A DNA stretch of 44,542 nt from Candidatus Micrarchaeota archaeon CG1_02_55_22 (GCA_001871595.1 MNVH01000069.1:1-44542), one strand, 5' to 3'; shown: positions 31,549 to 39,928, counted from the first letter of the stretch. A program made the numbers and translations. The notes: generated by a model from the letters alone, not told the origin.

Positions 31549-31751
31549 CCAGCGGGGAGCACGGGGGGCTTGCGAGTGTTCGTTATTACCACTGGCGTTG
31601 AAGTCGGAGTAGGCGTAACGCTTGGCACATGGGTTGCTGTGGCGCCGGAAGGAGTTGGCGTGACTATGTTTGTGGAGAACATGCTTCCAGCGTAGAATGC
31701 TGCGGCGAGCAGGATTATGACCGCCACGGCAGTCAGGTACGAATCATCCAT
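31545..31751 (-). CDS. Small single-pass membrane protein with Thr/Pro tail
   Basis: 68 residues: a short acidic N-terminus, a membrane helix at ~6-25 (LTAVAVIILLAAAFYAGSMF), then an external Thr/Pro/Ser-rich tail that looks like an O-glycosylated stalk. It starts at ATG 31751, 16 bp after the stop of the large secreted protein gene and behind GGGGAAT, so the two are likely one operon. It may anchor or accompany that protein. Confidence 0.65.
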   Translation of the reverse strand: MDDSYLTAVAVIILLAAAFYAGSMFSTNIVTPTPSGATATHVPSVTPTPTSTPVVITNTRKPPVLPAG

Positions 31752-31767
31752 TCATATTCCCCAATAT

Positions 31768-34086
31768 CTATTCTACGGGCAGGCTCGGCACGGACGGGCT
31801 TGGCCGGTGGAGCGTACAGCTATTATCCGATTTCACTAGCAAGATAGTGCCGGAGTAATCGAGCCCCACAAGGTTCTTGGTCCATTTTTGTGTTGAAGCA
31901 TCGAACGCGTACGCGCTGGACAGGTTGCATCCGGCGTCAACTGCGTAGACGTTCGTCATCCAGTTGCTTACGCGGACGAAGTTCCAGCCCTTGATTAGAT
32001 TCAGGCTTGACGGAGCATCGTTCTTCTCTAGCGAGTAACCGCACGAGTTGTAGGTGTAGAGCCACGCGGCGTGCATTGAGTCTGCGGACTCTTGAGTTGA
32101 CGGCGTTTCGGCGAGCTTAAGGTAGCTGCCGTCGGTTGTTAGTGCGTAGTAGCGCGCGTCTGTGTGCGAATATGCCCACGCGTCTGTTGCGTGGCACTCG
32201 GGCGAGAGCTTGAGTTGCACGGCGCCGTTTGCGTCGAATGGTACCAGGTTCCATCCCGGAAAGAGCGTACGGCCGTATTCTTCAGGCATTGGTGGAATGT
32301 CCTGCGAAACTACTCTAGTAGTGGTCGAACAGGATACTCCGGACACTATTGAGGAAAGGACGAGGTTTCCTAATTGCGTAGCGGGAACGTTCGCGGTGCA
32401 CGAACCGCTGGTACCGTAGCAGTTGTAAGCTGACATCGTGCCGAACGAGGAACTCGACGAGTAGTTCACGTCCAACATATTGTTCTTTGCGGCTGCGGGC
32501 AGGTCCTGGTACGTTATCGTGACAGGAAAAGTCTGGCCCTCGAACACAGTCTGAGGCGCAGAAAGCTTGCAGTAAGCCGATAACGATTCGGGCGTGATGG
32601 ATGGCGCGGGTTTGCAGGCACCGTTACTGCAGCCATACGAACAGTAATACGTTTCTGAAGCTAATTGACCGTTCTGACAGCTGTACTCGAACAACGCGTT
32701 TTGTAGCGTGCTCTCGGACGCGCCATAGCTTGAGCCCGGCTTGTCCCGCAAACATATGTCGGAGTAGTCGTCCCAGCCGGTAGGCTTCGAGGTTATTGTA
32801 CGACCTTGTACGAGGTAGTTCCTTCCGCCGTCGGAGTCAGTACAGGAAGATACCAGCACGGGAGTTACAATGGCGCCGCTGGTTGAGTCAGCCATGACGA
32901 TGGCGTAGGAAGAGCTGCTGCCGGCGAACACGTAGATTACATCAATGAACAGTCCGTTCTTCGTGTAATTAATGCTGGTTTGGTCCATCGAAAAGTAATC
33001 TATTCTATTGCCGTTGGCATCAGTTAACTCGAAGAAGGCCGTGGGCAAGGAGTTCGACGCTGAGACGGGTGATGCGACGCTAATGAGTTCGAGCGTTATA
33101 TTGTCGTCGAACGTCCAAGGCACGCCGAATTCAAGTTTTTCGGTTTGCGCAGGCAGCTGGCACGCGCCGTTGCTGCAGCCGCCCGGGCAATAATAAGTTT
33201 CCGAGTCAAACTTTCCATCGTGGCAACGGTACTCGAAGAGAGCAACGTCCGAGGTATCGCCGTAGGTACTGTTGCCGTACATGTCATACCTGCAAATATC
33301 GTTGGTGTCAACCCAACCGTTGTCCTGTGAGTATATCGTGCGGCCGTGCACGTAATAGTTAAAACCGCCGTCAGAGTCATTGCAACTTGGCGACAGCGTA
33401 GGGGAAGGCGTCACAGAATCTATGGCGTTCTTGAATTGCGAATAGGGTTGTGCGCCGACTAGGTCTACATGCATATAGTTGGGGCCGGGGCCGATGACGA
33501 AGAACGTTGGTGTACCAGTAACGCGGGGATTGCTGATTAAATTGCCTTCAACCAAGTCTAGATTGTTGTTCACGGTCTCGTTGGCATAGTTGCTGTACTG
33601 CATGCAGTTGTCATATGAACCCGCGTCAACGCCCAAATCTAGGGCGATTTGACGTAGCACGGGCTTAATTTGCCCGCCGGAGAGCGAAGAAATGTCGGAA
33701 TAACGCTTGAAGACCGTTTCGTAGTACTGCCAGAAGAGTCCGTTGGTTCCGTACGCGCCCCTCAAGCAAGCACCGGCTCTAGCCGCTTCGTAAGCGCCTG
33801 GGTGCATGCTGGTAAGCGGGTAGTTGATGAAGCCAAAGCGTGCCTTGCCAGTAACGATATAGTTAGCGTAGATTTGAGGGTAAGTTTCGGTTGCGAAGCG
33901 CGCGTCGTAAGGCGCTTGGAAGTCTTGGAATGCCAGTATAAGCACTGGCGCGGAAGCGTTGCCTATGCTGGGGTAACCGCCTAAAGTCGAGTACAAGAAA
34001 CCCGAGTCCACCGCGTGGGCAGCAGGAGCTAATGTGGTTACTATCATGACCGCGAGCGCGGCCAACACGAGAAATTTTGCATTCAT
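31768..34086 (-). CDS. Secreted protein: inactive DsbA-like domain plus Cys-rich and GWN modules
   Basis: 772 residues with a clear signal peptide (cleavage after AHA, residue ~25). Residues ~28-230 match the DsbA/thioredoxin_4 fold (LILAFQDFQAPYDARFATETYPQI, FINYPLTSMHPGAYEAARAG, cis-Pro in GTPTFFV). The CxxC active site is changed to APYD, so oxidoreductase activity is not expected. Two repeats follow, CNDSDGG (~235) and CTDSDGG (~413), each ending ETYYC...GCSNGAC with about six Cys. Between them is a beta-rich domain, then an Ig-like domain (~530-600) and two GWNLV/GWNFV modules (~611, ~699). There is no C-terminal membrane anchor. The neighbours are envelope proteins, so it is probably a cell-surface binding protein. 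Confidence 0.85.
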   Translation of the reverse strand: MNAKFLVLAALAVMIVTTLAPAAHAVDSGFLYSTLGGYPSIGNASAPVLILAFQDFQAPYDARFATETYPQIYANYIVTGKARFGFINYPLTSMHPGAYEAARAGACLRGAYGTNGLFWQYYETVFKRYSDISSLSGGQIKPVLRQIALDLGVDAGSYDNCMQYSNYANETVNNNLDLVEGNLISNPRVTGTPTFFVIGPGPNYMHVDLVGAQPYSQFKNAIDSVTPSPTLSPSCNDSDGGFNYYVHGRTIYSQDNGWVDTNDICRYDMYGNSTYGDTSDVALFEYRCHDGKFDSETYYCPGGCSNGACQLPAQTEKLEFGVPWTFDDNITLELISVASPVSASNSLPTAFFELTDANGNRIDYFSMDQTSINYTKNGLFIDVIYVFAGSSSSYAIVMADSTSGAIVTPVLVSSCTDSDGGRNYLVQGRTITSKPTGWDDYSDICLRDKPGSSYGASESTLQNALFEYSCQNGQLASETYYCSYGCSNGACKPAPSITPESLSAYCKLSAPQTVFEGQTFPVTITYQDLPAAAKNNMLDVNYSSSSSFGTMSAYNCYGTSGSCTANVPATQLGNLVLSSIVSGVSCSTTTRVVSQDIPPMPEEYGRTLFPGWNLVPFDANGAVQLKLSPECHATDAWAYSHTDARYYALTTDGSYLKLAETPSTQESADSMHAAWLYTYNSCGYSLEKNDAPSSLNLIKGWNFVRVSNWMTNVYAVDAGCNLSSAYAFDASTQKWTKNLVGLDYSGTILLVKSDNSCTLHRPSPSVPSLPVE

Positions 34087-34212
34087 TCTAGTACAACACC
34101 TTTGATGTTTTCAATTTTGATTCGCGCGGCTTTTGCGCGCTGCTTAGATATAGCGTGCTTTGGACTCCTTTAAATGCGTTGGGCGGAACCGATTGATACC
34201 TTGCAGTTACAG
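34087..34212. other. Intergenic segment between two minus-strand envelope genes
   Basis: A minus-strand GCTATATCTA near 34146-34155 and CATTTAAAGG near 34166-34175 are TATA-like and could serve the 772-residue secreted protein with a leader of about 35-50 nt. Nothing else is recognised. Confidence 0.35.
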
Positions 34213-35259
34213 CTAGGCCTCATCTTGTTTTCCGGTGAGAAACCACTTGGTTGGTCTCATTACCGCGCGGTTTTCGTGCTTGTCGACGCGGATTATGCGC
34301 TTTGTCTCAAGGCGTTTGACTACGCGGAAGAACGTGGCTTTAGGTATCATAAGCGCTTTTCTCACCGTACTTTCGCGGCTGGCGCCGTGCTCGAGCAAAT
34401 ATGAAACAACGCTTTTCTCGCGTTCGTCAAGCGTCGATATTACTGCAGACATCCGTGCGTCAACAGGGTGGCTGGCTTGTTTAACGGGCTCGTGTGGTGC
34501 AACAAACTGCTTTTCTTTGACGACTTGTGCAGGTTTGGCGCGATAGGCGAGGTAAGCTAGAATAATTAGTACCAGTACTGCCAGTATTGCGGTGTAAACA
34601 TTGGAATTCAACCAAGACGCGGGTTGTTCTAGGGCGTACTCTAGTTGCAGATCCACGTTAGAGATTTGTCCGACGCGAAGGTTCACGGGCGTTGAGGTGG
34701 CGGCAGTGTCGTGCCGGGCGTAGACTACGCAATCACCCGAGGGCGCGTTTTTCATTAGGAAGCTCCCGTACTCGTCGGTTACAGAATAGACTGGCGTTTC
34801 TGAAATGTCTCCCGCACAACGCAGCTGTATCTGACTGCCTTGAACAAAGGAACCGTTGTTACTAACCGAACCGAAGAGCGTTGAAACTTGGGAAAGGAAT
34901 ATTGGAACGCGGGATTTTGCTGGAACGTCTAGGGTGAAGTCTTGGCGGTAGTAGTCGTATGCAGGCGTGGAACTGTTATCGGCAGAGCAATCGACAGAAT
35001 AGCTTCCTGGTGAGAGCTCGAAAGATATTTCTCCAGCGGGGTTAGAGAAACCTTCATAGTAAGCGCCGGACAAAGCCGCGCTATCGAAATCGCATTGCAC
35101 GAACAAGCGAGCAAGGAGAGTTCCACCAGACGACGCTAAGAGCTGTAATGTCATCGCAACAGGATTATCATCGGCCGGCAGGCTTGGCACACTGGGCGCC
35201 GCTGCCGCAAAACTGGATACTAAAACCAGTATAATCGGCATTATTTTTACGTATTGCAT
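34213..35259 (-). CDS. Membrane-anchored regulator: external beta domains, one TM, cytoplasmic winged helix
   Basis: 348 residues. A signal peptide (1-20, ends FAAAA) is followed by two beta-rich external modules with paired Cys (GEISFELSPGSYSVDCSAD; GSFLMKNAPSGDCVVYARHD). TM helix is at 221-239 (VYTAILAVLVLIILAYLAY), then a basic linker and a winged helix-turn-helix at ~270-340 (ISTLDEREKSVVSYLLEHGASRESTVRKALMIPKATFFRVVKRLETKRIIRV), similar to MarR/IclR-like archaeal wHTH. This topology would allow direct one-component sensing across the membrane. The TATA box at 35279-35288 (minus) lies ~25 bp before the ATG. Targets are unknown; the flanking envelope genes are natural candidates. Confidence 0.82.
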   Translation of the reverse strand: MQYVKIMPIILVLVSSFAAAAPSVPSLPADDNPVAMTLQLLASSGGTLLARLFVQCDFDSAALSGAYYEGFSNPAGEISFELSPGSYSVDCSADNSSTPAYDYYRQDFTLDVPAKSRVPIFLSQVSTLFGSVSNNGSFVQGSQIQLRCAGDISETPVYSVTDEYGSFLMKNAPSGDCVVYARHDTAATSTPVNLRVGQISNVDLQLEYALEQPASWLNSNVYTAILAVLVLIILAYLAYRAKPAQVVKEKQFVAPHEPVKQASHPVDARMSAVISTLDEREKSVVSYLLEHGASRESTVRKALMIPKATFFRVVKRLETKRIIRVDKHENRAVMRPTKWFLTGKQDEA

Positions 35260-35370
35260 GATAGCTTATCTCATCCGGCCTTTTAAAGAGTGCGGAAAAG
35301 TTGGCTGTTTAGGATAAGTCTCGAACGATAAGAACATGCATCAAATAGCGGCAACCGTCGGCTCGAAAGC

Positions 35371-35379
35371 CTTTTTAAC
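35371..35379 (+). promoter_or_regulatory. BRE/TATA promoter of the zinc-ribbon membrane protein
   Basis: CTTTTTAAC, preceded by the BRE-like CTCGAAAGC, is centred 28 bp before ATG 35403; predicts a leaderless mRNA. Confidence 0.55.
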
Positions 35380-35402
35380 CGAGTGCGAGTAATGGTTGGG
35401 AA

Positions 35403-35759
35403 ATGGGCGAGTATTCGTGTCCGGCGTGCGGTGCTTCCGCACTCGACGTCGATGCAGAGAACAGTGTTGTCTACTGCAAGAGCTGTGGCTTTGCCGCGCG
35501 AGTCGACCCGCAGACGGGCCAGAGCGAAGTAATCAGCCCGGGTGGTGGCAAAGGCGGTGCTGCTCCACAGAGCCAGTACGCTGGCGGTGGTGGCGCGTCC
35601 GCGGTTTATAGCAAGACTATTTTCGGTGTCGACCCGTCAACGTTCCTGCTCGGCGGCACACTAATATTCTTGATTCTAACGTACTTGCTTCAGCTGGACC
35701 TTTTCTTGTTCATCATACTCGAAGTCCTCTTATTCTTCTATTGGCTCAAAGGAAAGTAA
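35403..35759 (+). CDS. Zinc-ribbon protein with C-terminal membrane segment
   Basis: 118 residues. The N-terminus YSCPACGASALDVDAENSVVYCKSCGFAARV is a TFIIB-type zinc ribbon (CPxC...CxxC). A Gly/Ser/Gln-rich linker follows (~40-65), then a hydrophobic hairpin (~76-114) that could cross the membrane once or twice, ending in Lys. The ribbon would lie in the cytoplasm. I recognise the fold, not a function. It converges with the EndoQ gene, 6 bp apart. Confidence 0.75.
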   Translation: MGEYSCPACGASALDVDAENSVVYCKSCGFAARVDPQTGQSEVISPGGGKGGAAPQSQYAGGGGASAVYSKTIFGVDPSTFLLGGTLIFLILTYLLQLDLFLFIILEVLLFFYWLKGK

Positions 35760-35765
35760 AGCGCA

Positions 35766-38150
35766 TTAGTATTCGCCGAGAGTTTTTTGTCCGTTAGGCT
35801 GCGCTTGCACTGGCTCGTCTTCGGTTGCAGCGCCGTTGAGTTGGAGCACGCCGTACTCGCCGTCGAAGCCCGGTTTTACGTTTATACTGCCTGTTCGGTT
35901 GAGCATCACGGCGTCGGCGATTTTTGGCAGCGTCTCTTTACGCAATTCTTCTTCACTGATGTCTAGGAGTACGCCGAGTTCGGTGCCGAACCTTGCAATG
36001 AGTTTGTCTCCTTCGCGCGAGACGGCTTTGGATTGCAGGCCGACGCCCATTGAAGCGGAAACGAGTTCGTGTAGTGGAAGGATTTTTTTGAACGGAATCG
36101 CGTTCTTGCGCGTGGCGCCGACGGGGCGGTCGGCGAGTTCTTCGACGCGGCTTTCAACGCCAATCGTAAGCGGCTTGCGGCATATTGGGCAGATTCCCTT
36201 GAGTTCGCGCGTCTTGGCAGGGCCGCACGAGTACTTGCAGCCGCGGTGGCCGTCGTAGTGGTACTTTCCGTAGCCCGGGTCGGTTTCAAGTGTGTAAACT
36301 AGTTTTGATGCATCGCCGGTGCGAATCGTTTCAAAAACTTCTTTGTAGGATGGTTGGGTGAGGTTGAACGCGTTGCATTCCCGGCCAAGGCGCCATGGGT
36401 GGTTGGAGTGCGAGTCGCTGTTGGATAGAAGGGTGTAACGGTCGAGCTTCGAGTAACGCCAGTTCATTGCCGGGTCAGAATTTCCGCACCATACCGGTAT
36501 GCCATTACGACGCACGTATAGCACGTGGTTTGGGACTTCCAAGCAATATACTTGACCGGCGTAATCGACCCAAGATTCGCTTGCCGCTCCTTTTTTTATT
36601 GTTGAAGGCAGAACGGCGTGCAGGTTTTTTCGTATGAAATAAACTACCCAGGTATCGTGCGCTTGCAAGTAACGACTGCCGCGAGCGCATGGCAGGGACG
36701 TAATTGGCGTGCCTTTCTTTCGGCCCAGCTTGTAATAAGCAGAAATGCCGAGCTTGAGTGCTATTTCTTGTAAGTCATCCCTGAGGCGCATTGAAGAGGT
36801 CGTCGCGGAAAGGCCTTTACCACTGCGGCCATACTTGTGCCCGTCTCCTTTAATGTAGTAATCGAGAAAGATTTGCAATAGTTCCTTGGAAAGAGACTTC
36901 ACGTCCACTGGCACGTGTTTCTCCGAGGCCTTGCCGAATTGTTTGAGATACGTGTAGAGCTGGCAGTCGCTTACGCGAAGAACAAGTATACCCCGATTTA
37001 GGTACTTGTAGACGTGATAGCCAAATTCTTGCAAGATTAGTTCAAACTCGCCCAGCAAAGTGGCATCCGAATTTGCGAGGTAAATATTGTAGCGGCCATT
37101 CTTTTCATTTGTAGTCCAACCTTCAGCTATCCAAAATCCGAAGAATTTAAGCCAAGGGATTATTGGAACATTCTTTGGTTGTTTGTACCGCGTGCCAGAG
37201 TAATGCCTGCTGCCGTGCCGCATCGTCAAGCCTGGAAGAACAAACGTATCAGGAGAAGACCCGGCCCAGATACCATCCTTCTTGAAGCGCTTTGACTTGC
37301 CGAAGAGATCCTCTGCCTTTTTTAGTGACAGCTTTGGCTTATTTCTGAAATCACAAGGCGCGTAAAGAAGCTTGTGGTTTGGAGTCACCAGCAAGTCTAC
37401 CCGCTTGGTTTTTACGCGATACATCTTTCCAACGTAAGAGTAACTAAATAGATTCAACGGCTTCTGATACACTATCTTCTCAGTCTTGGAATCAAGCGTG
37501 CAGACCAAGTCCGATTTACCGACGTCTGCGACTCTTTTCCAGCCGTCACGGGTAAGCACTTCGGTTTCTGGGTCATAGCAAGACATGCCGGTCTCAAGCG
37601 CGTAAATGTGTTTGGATTGGTCTTCATAGCAATCTTCAACAACGTCGTAACCGCTCTTGCTGCCGAGCACTCCAAAGTACGGAGTCCAGGCGTGGGCGGG
37701 GTAGACCAGGATGTCCTTGCTTACGCCCATGCAGGCTTCGACGAGCTTGGCGCCGGTTGTCCGGGCGAACATGGGGCGGCCGTCGGCGGCCAGATTGCCC
37801 CATTTGCTGAATACTTCGTTTAATTGTTCGACGACTTCGAGGGAGGGGGCGTGGATGACGTGGTGGACGTTGCGTTGGCCTTGCGGTGTTGACCAGAAGG
37901 TTGCGACTTCGTTGGTGAGCGTGTAGAGAATTTGGGATTCAGGCATTGTTTTGAGCTTGTAGAACCCGTTGCCCTGCGATTCGAGCTTTTCTTTCAGTTC
38001 TTTGAACCAGGCCGGGTGGGAGAAGTCGCCCGTTCCAATCAAACCTAGCCCCTTGGTTCTTGCGCCCTCGTTGAGTCCTTCGAGAGTCATTTGTGGCGAT
38101 ACGGCGCGAGAGTACTTTGAGTGGAAGTGAAAATCTGCGTACATGGTCAT
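35766..38150 (-). CDS. endoQ: Endonuclease Q (PHP-family DNA repair nuclease) interrupted by an intein
   Basis: 794 residues as translated; 427 after removal of a 367-residue intein, matching the usual EndoQ size. EndoQ cuts DNA 5' to deaminated bases (U, hypoxanthine, xanthine) and AP sites. The PHP metal motif is DFHFHSKYSR (His8, His10), with LIGTGDFSHPAW, HHVIHAP and LVYPAHAWTPYFG. After the intein come SDPAMNWRYSKLDRYTLLSNSDSHSNHPWRLG and a zinc site (Cys638, Cys642, Cys654, Cys657). The C-terminal GQKTLGEY resembles a PCNA-binding PIP box. Inserted protein elements at this position must splice out for the PHP site to form. Confidence 0.92.
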   Translation of the reverse strand: MTMYADFHFHSKYSRAVSPQMTLEGLNEGARTKGLGLIGTGDFSHPAWFKELKEKLESQGNGFYKLKTMPESQILYTLTNEVATFWSTPQGQRNVHHVIHAPSLEVVEQLNEVFSKWGNLAADGRPMFARTTGAKLVEACMGVSKDILVYPAHAWTPYFGVLGSKSGYDVVEDCYEDQSKHIYALETGMSCYDPETEVLTRDGWKRVADVGKSDLVCTLDSKTEKIVYQKPLNLFSYSYVGKMYRVKTKRVDLLVTPNHKLLYAPCDFRNKPKLSLKKAEDLFGKSKRFKKDGIWAGSSPDTFVLPGLTMRHGSRHYSGTRYKQPKNVPIIPWLKFFGFWIAEGWTTNEKNGRYNIYLANSDATLLGEFELILQEFGYHVYKYLNRGILVLRVSDCQLYTYLKQFGKASEKHVPVDVKSLSKELLQIFLDYYIKGDGHKYGRSGKGLSATTSSMRLRDDLQEIALKLGISAYYKLGRKKGTPITSLPCARGSRYLQAHDTWVVYFIRKNLHAVLPSTIKKGAASESWVDYAGQVYCLEVPNHVLYVRRNGIPVWCGNSDPAMNWRYSKLDRYTLLSNSDSHSNHPWRLGRECNAFNLTQPSYKEVFETIRTGDASKLVYTLETDPGYGKYHYDGHRGCKYSCGPAKTRELKGICPICRKPLTIGVESRVEELADRPVGATRKNAIPFKKILPLHELVSASMGVGLQSKAVSREGDKLIARFGTELGVLLDISEEELRKETLPKIADAVMLNRTGSINVKPGFDGEYGVLQLNGAATEDEPVQAQPNGQKTLGEY
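36480..37580 (-). mobile_element. Intein with LAGLIDADG endonuclease inside EndoQ
   Basis: Residues 191-557 of the precursor. Block A starts at Cys191 (CYDPETEVLTRDGWKRVADV). Block B is VTPNHKLLY (T256, H259). The LAGLIDADG pair is WLKFFGFWIAEGWT (~333-346) and LLQIFLDYYIKGDGH (~424-438). Block F is VYCLEVPNHVLYVRRNGIPVW, and block G ends CGN followed by Ser as the first C-extein residue. Joining ETGMS to SDPAMNW restores a continuous EndoQ sequence. The penultimate residue is Gly instead of the common His, so Asn cyclisation may be slow or helped by another residue. Confidence 0.9.
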
Positions 38151-38207
38151 TTCAACTTTTTTGGGTCTAAGGGCTTAAGATTGTTTCGGGTTGTTGGGCG
38201 CGGCAGG

Positions 38208-38216
38208 GTTTTAATA
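38208..38216 (+). promoter_or_regulatory. TATA box of the polytopic membrane-protein gene
   Basis: GTTTTAATA centred 30 bp before ATG 38242; predicts a leaderless mRNA. Confidence 0.5.
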
Positions 38217-38241
38217 CTCGGATTGAGTGACTTAATACGGG

Positions 38242-38895
38242 ATGGAATCGCCGCAACAGGCAGGAGCGGGCATAGTGTCTAGTCCAAGCTTTGTTCCCGC
38301 CACGCCTCTTGTTCAACCGGTGACACCAACGCTTACCCCGATTAATGCAACGCCGTTCAAGTTGTCCGGTTCGTTGCGCGAGGAATTGGACTTGGTGCAC
38401 TTGCCGCAGAGGTTGTCGCACGAGGCTACAATGCTTTCATTCAGCGGCTTGTTTTTGTTGAACGCACTGATTTTGCCGTGGGCTTTCGGCGCATCAAACT
38501 TTTTGATTGGCGTTTTTGCGTGGTTGGCTGTGAGCGTTGTCTTCGGATTCGTTTCCGGTTCAGTCGCGTCACGGTTGTACGGTGCGAAGCCTTTCGCTGC
38601 GGGGTTGGCAGGCTTGTATTCTTTACAGGCGGCGCTGGCAACGTTCTTGGTGACCGGCGCCGTGATTGCACTGGTGGCTTCGCAAACCGTTTTCTCGTCA
38701 GTGCCTGCGCTTTCTCTAGTTTTCTGGCTTTTCGTGTTTTCCGCTCCGCTTTTTGTCGGCTTGAAGGTCTTTGCTTGGTTTGAGTCGCACGCAGTGCCTT
38801 CAGTGGCGTTGACGCGCGTGGCTGGTGCTTGGCTTGCGGGTTTTGCGGCAGCGGCAATTCTTATTGCAGCTTTGGGGGGTGTGGCGTTTGGATGA
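38242..38895 (+). CDS. Polytopic membrane protein (Yip1-like topology), unknown function
   Basis: 217 residues. A ~45-residue Pro/Thr/Val-rich N-terminus, then an amphipathic stretch (SGSLREELDLVHLPQRLSHEATM), then about five membrane helices between ~65 and 215. The layout of a soluble N-terminus plus five helices recalls Yip1/YIF1-type archaeal proteins, but key motifs are not clear. It overlaps the next gene by 8 bp, so the two form an operon and may act together. Confidence 0.7.
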   Translation: MESPQQAGAGIVSSPSFVPATPLVQPVTPTLTPINATPFKLSGSLREELDLVHLPQRLSHEATMLSFSGLFLLNALILPWAFGASNFLIGVFAWLAVSVVFGFVSGSVASRLYGAKPFAAGLAGLYSLQAALATFLVTGAVIALVASQTVFSSVPALSLVFWLFVFSAPLFVGLKVFAWFESHAVPSVALTRVAGAWLAGFAAAAILIAALGGVAFG

Positions 38896-39928
38896 GGACG
38901 TAATCCTTTCGGGCGTCGCAATCTTCGTTGCGCTGTGCGTTGTTCTTGCTGGCGGGTACTTGTCTTTCGAGGCGTCGTCCGCCGTAGTCAATACTAGTTT
39001 TGATTTCGGCGCGGTTGATAGCGAAGCGTACAACGCGCCCGCAATGGCTTCTTTCCGGGCGGCGGTGGAAGAGGTTTCAGGACTCAAGGCGTTGCAAGCT
39101 TCGGCGGCGGCATCGCGCTCGCTCGGCCCGTTGTCGAAAGCGGTTTCGGGTGTTATTGGTGACAATTATGCGTACCGGAAGCGACTGGTACTCTCGCTGG
39201 ACGCGGGTTCGGAGCTTTTCAGTGCCAAGGAAAAAGCTTTACGCGAGGCGCGCATGGTTAGCGCGAACGCGGAGTACGGCGCAATGTTTCTTGACGGTAC
39301 CAAGAGCTTGTCGGCGCGCGTTGCGGTGTTGTCTGACCGTGTTGCCATTGCTAGAGGCGGGCTTGGGGCTGGTGCAGAGGATTGCACGGCAAGGATGGCG
39401 TCCACGGGGATTTCTACGCCCAATACGCCCTTGCTTGAGTCGATTGCGCTGAGGCTCTCGCCGGCTGCTTGGCTAGAGAACTGCGCGCTCGAAGAGGGCT
39501 TGATTGAATCGGGCGCAACGTCGCTGCGGTTGGCCGGCGTAGAGGTCGACGGCGAGACGGCAGTACAAAAAGCAGTGCGACTTTCGGCGGCGCTCGTTGA
39601 AGAAGAAAATGAGTTCGAGGACTTAACGGACTACCAGCCCGCCGTTATTGTCGCGGTAAATCAAGTTAAGCGGTTGAACGCGAAGGGCGGCGAACTCGAG
39701 TACGAGAAAATCTTTCTGCCAAGCCATGCACGAATTGATTTCAGCAAGATATCCGTGCGGTCGGGCGCGGAGGTTTCTTTGAGCGTTTCGGCGAAGGACG
39801 CGCTCTCGCCGGAAGACGGCTATTACCTCGTTAGAGAAGGCGGTGCTACTGCATTCGTTTCGACGCGCAAGCTGTGCGAAGAGTCGTGCCGCTTTATCGT
39901 CACTATTTCAAACGCGCCGCCGGCTTGA
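38888..39928 (+). CDS. Membrane-anchored extracytoplasmic protein, unknown function
   Basis: 346 residues from TTG 38888, eight bases after a GGGGGG run; GTG 38879 is the alternative. One N-terminal membrane helix (~7-27, LSGVAIFVALCVVLAGGYL) precedes an external domain. That domain is mainly helical to ~250 (Ala/Ser/Leu/Glu-rich, SFRAAVEEVSGLKALQASAAASRSL; SAKEKALREARMVSANAEYGAMF) and beta-rich at the end (RIDFSKISVRSGAEVSLSVSAKD...CEESCRFIVTISNAPPA). Four or more Cys could form disulfides. It is co-transcribed with the preceding polytopic membrane protein. No family recognised. Confidence 0.7.
   Translation: MDEDVILSGVAIFVALCVVLAGGYLSFEASSAVVNTSFDFGAVDSEAYNAPAMASFRAAVEEVSGLKALQASAAASRSLGPLSKAVSGVIGDNYAYRKRLVLSLDAGSELFSAKEKALREARMVSANAEYGAMFLDGTKSLSARVAVLSDRVAIARGGLGAGAEDCTARMASTGISTPNTPLLESIALRLSPAAWLENCALEEGLIESGATSLRLAGVEVDGETAVQKAVRLSAALVEEENEFEDLTDYQPAVIVAVNQVKRLNAKGGELEYEKIFLPSHARIDFSKISVRSGAEVSLSVSAKDALSPEDGYYLVREGGATAFVSTRKLCEESCRFIVTISNAPPA

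Noticed and set aside
38313-38921. 202-codon minus-strand frame opposite the polytopic membrane protein
   Set aside because: The Lys/Thr/Asn/Pro-rich translation is the usual antisense of membrane-helix codons; the plus frame has a TATA box and clear helices.
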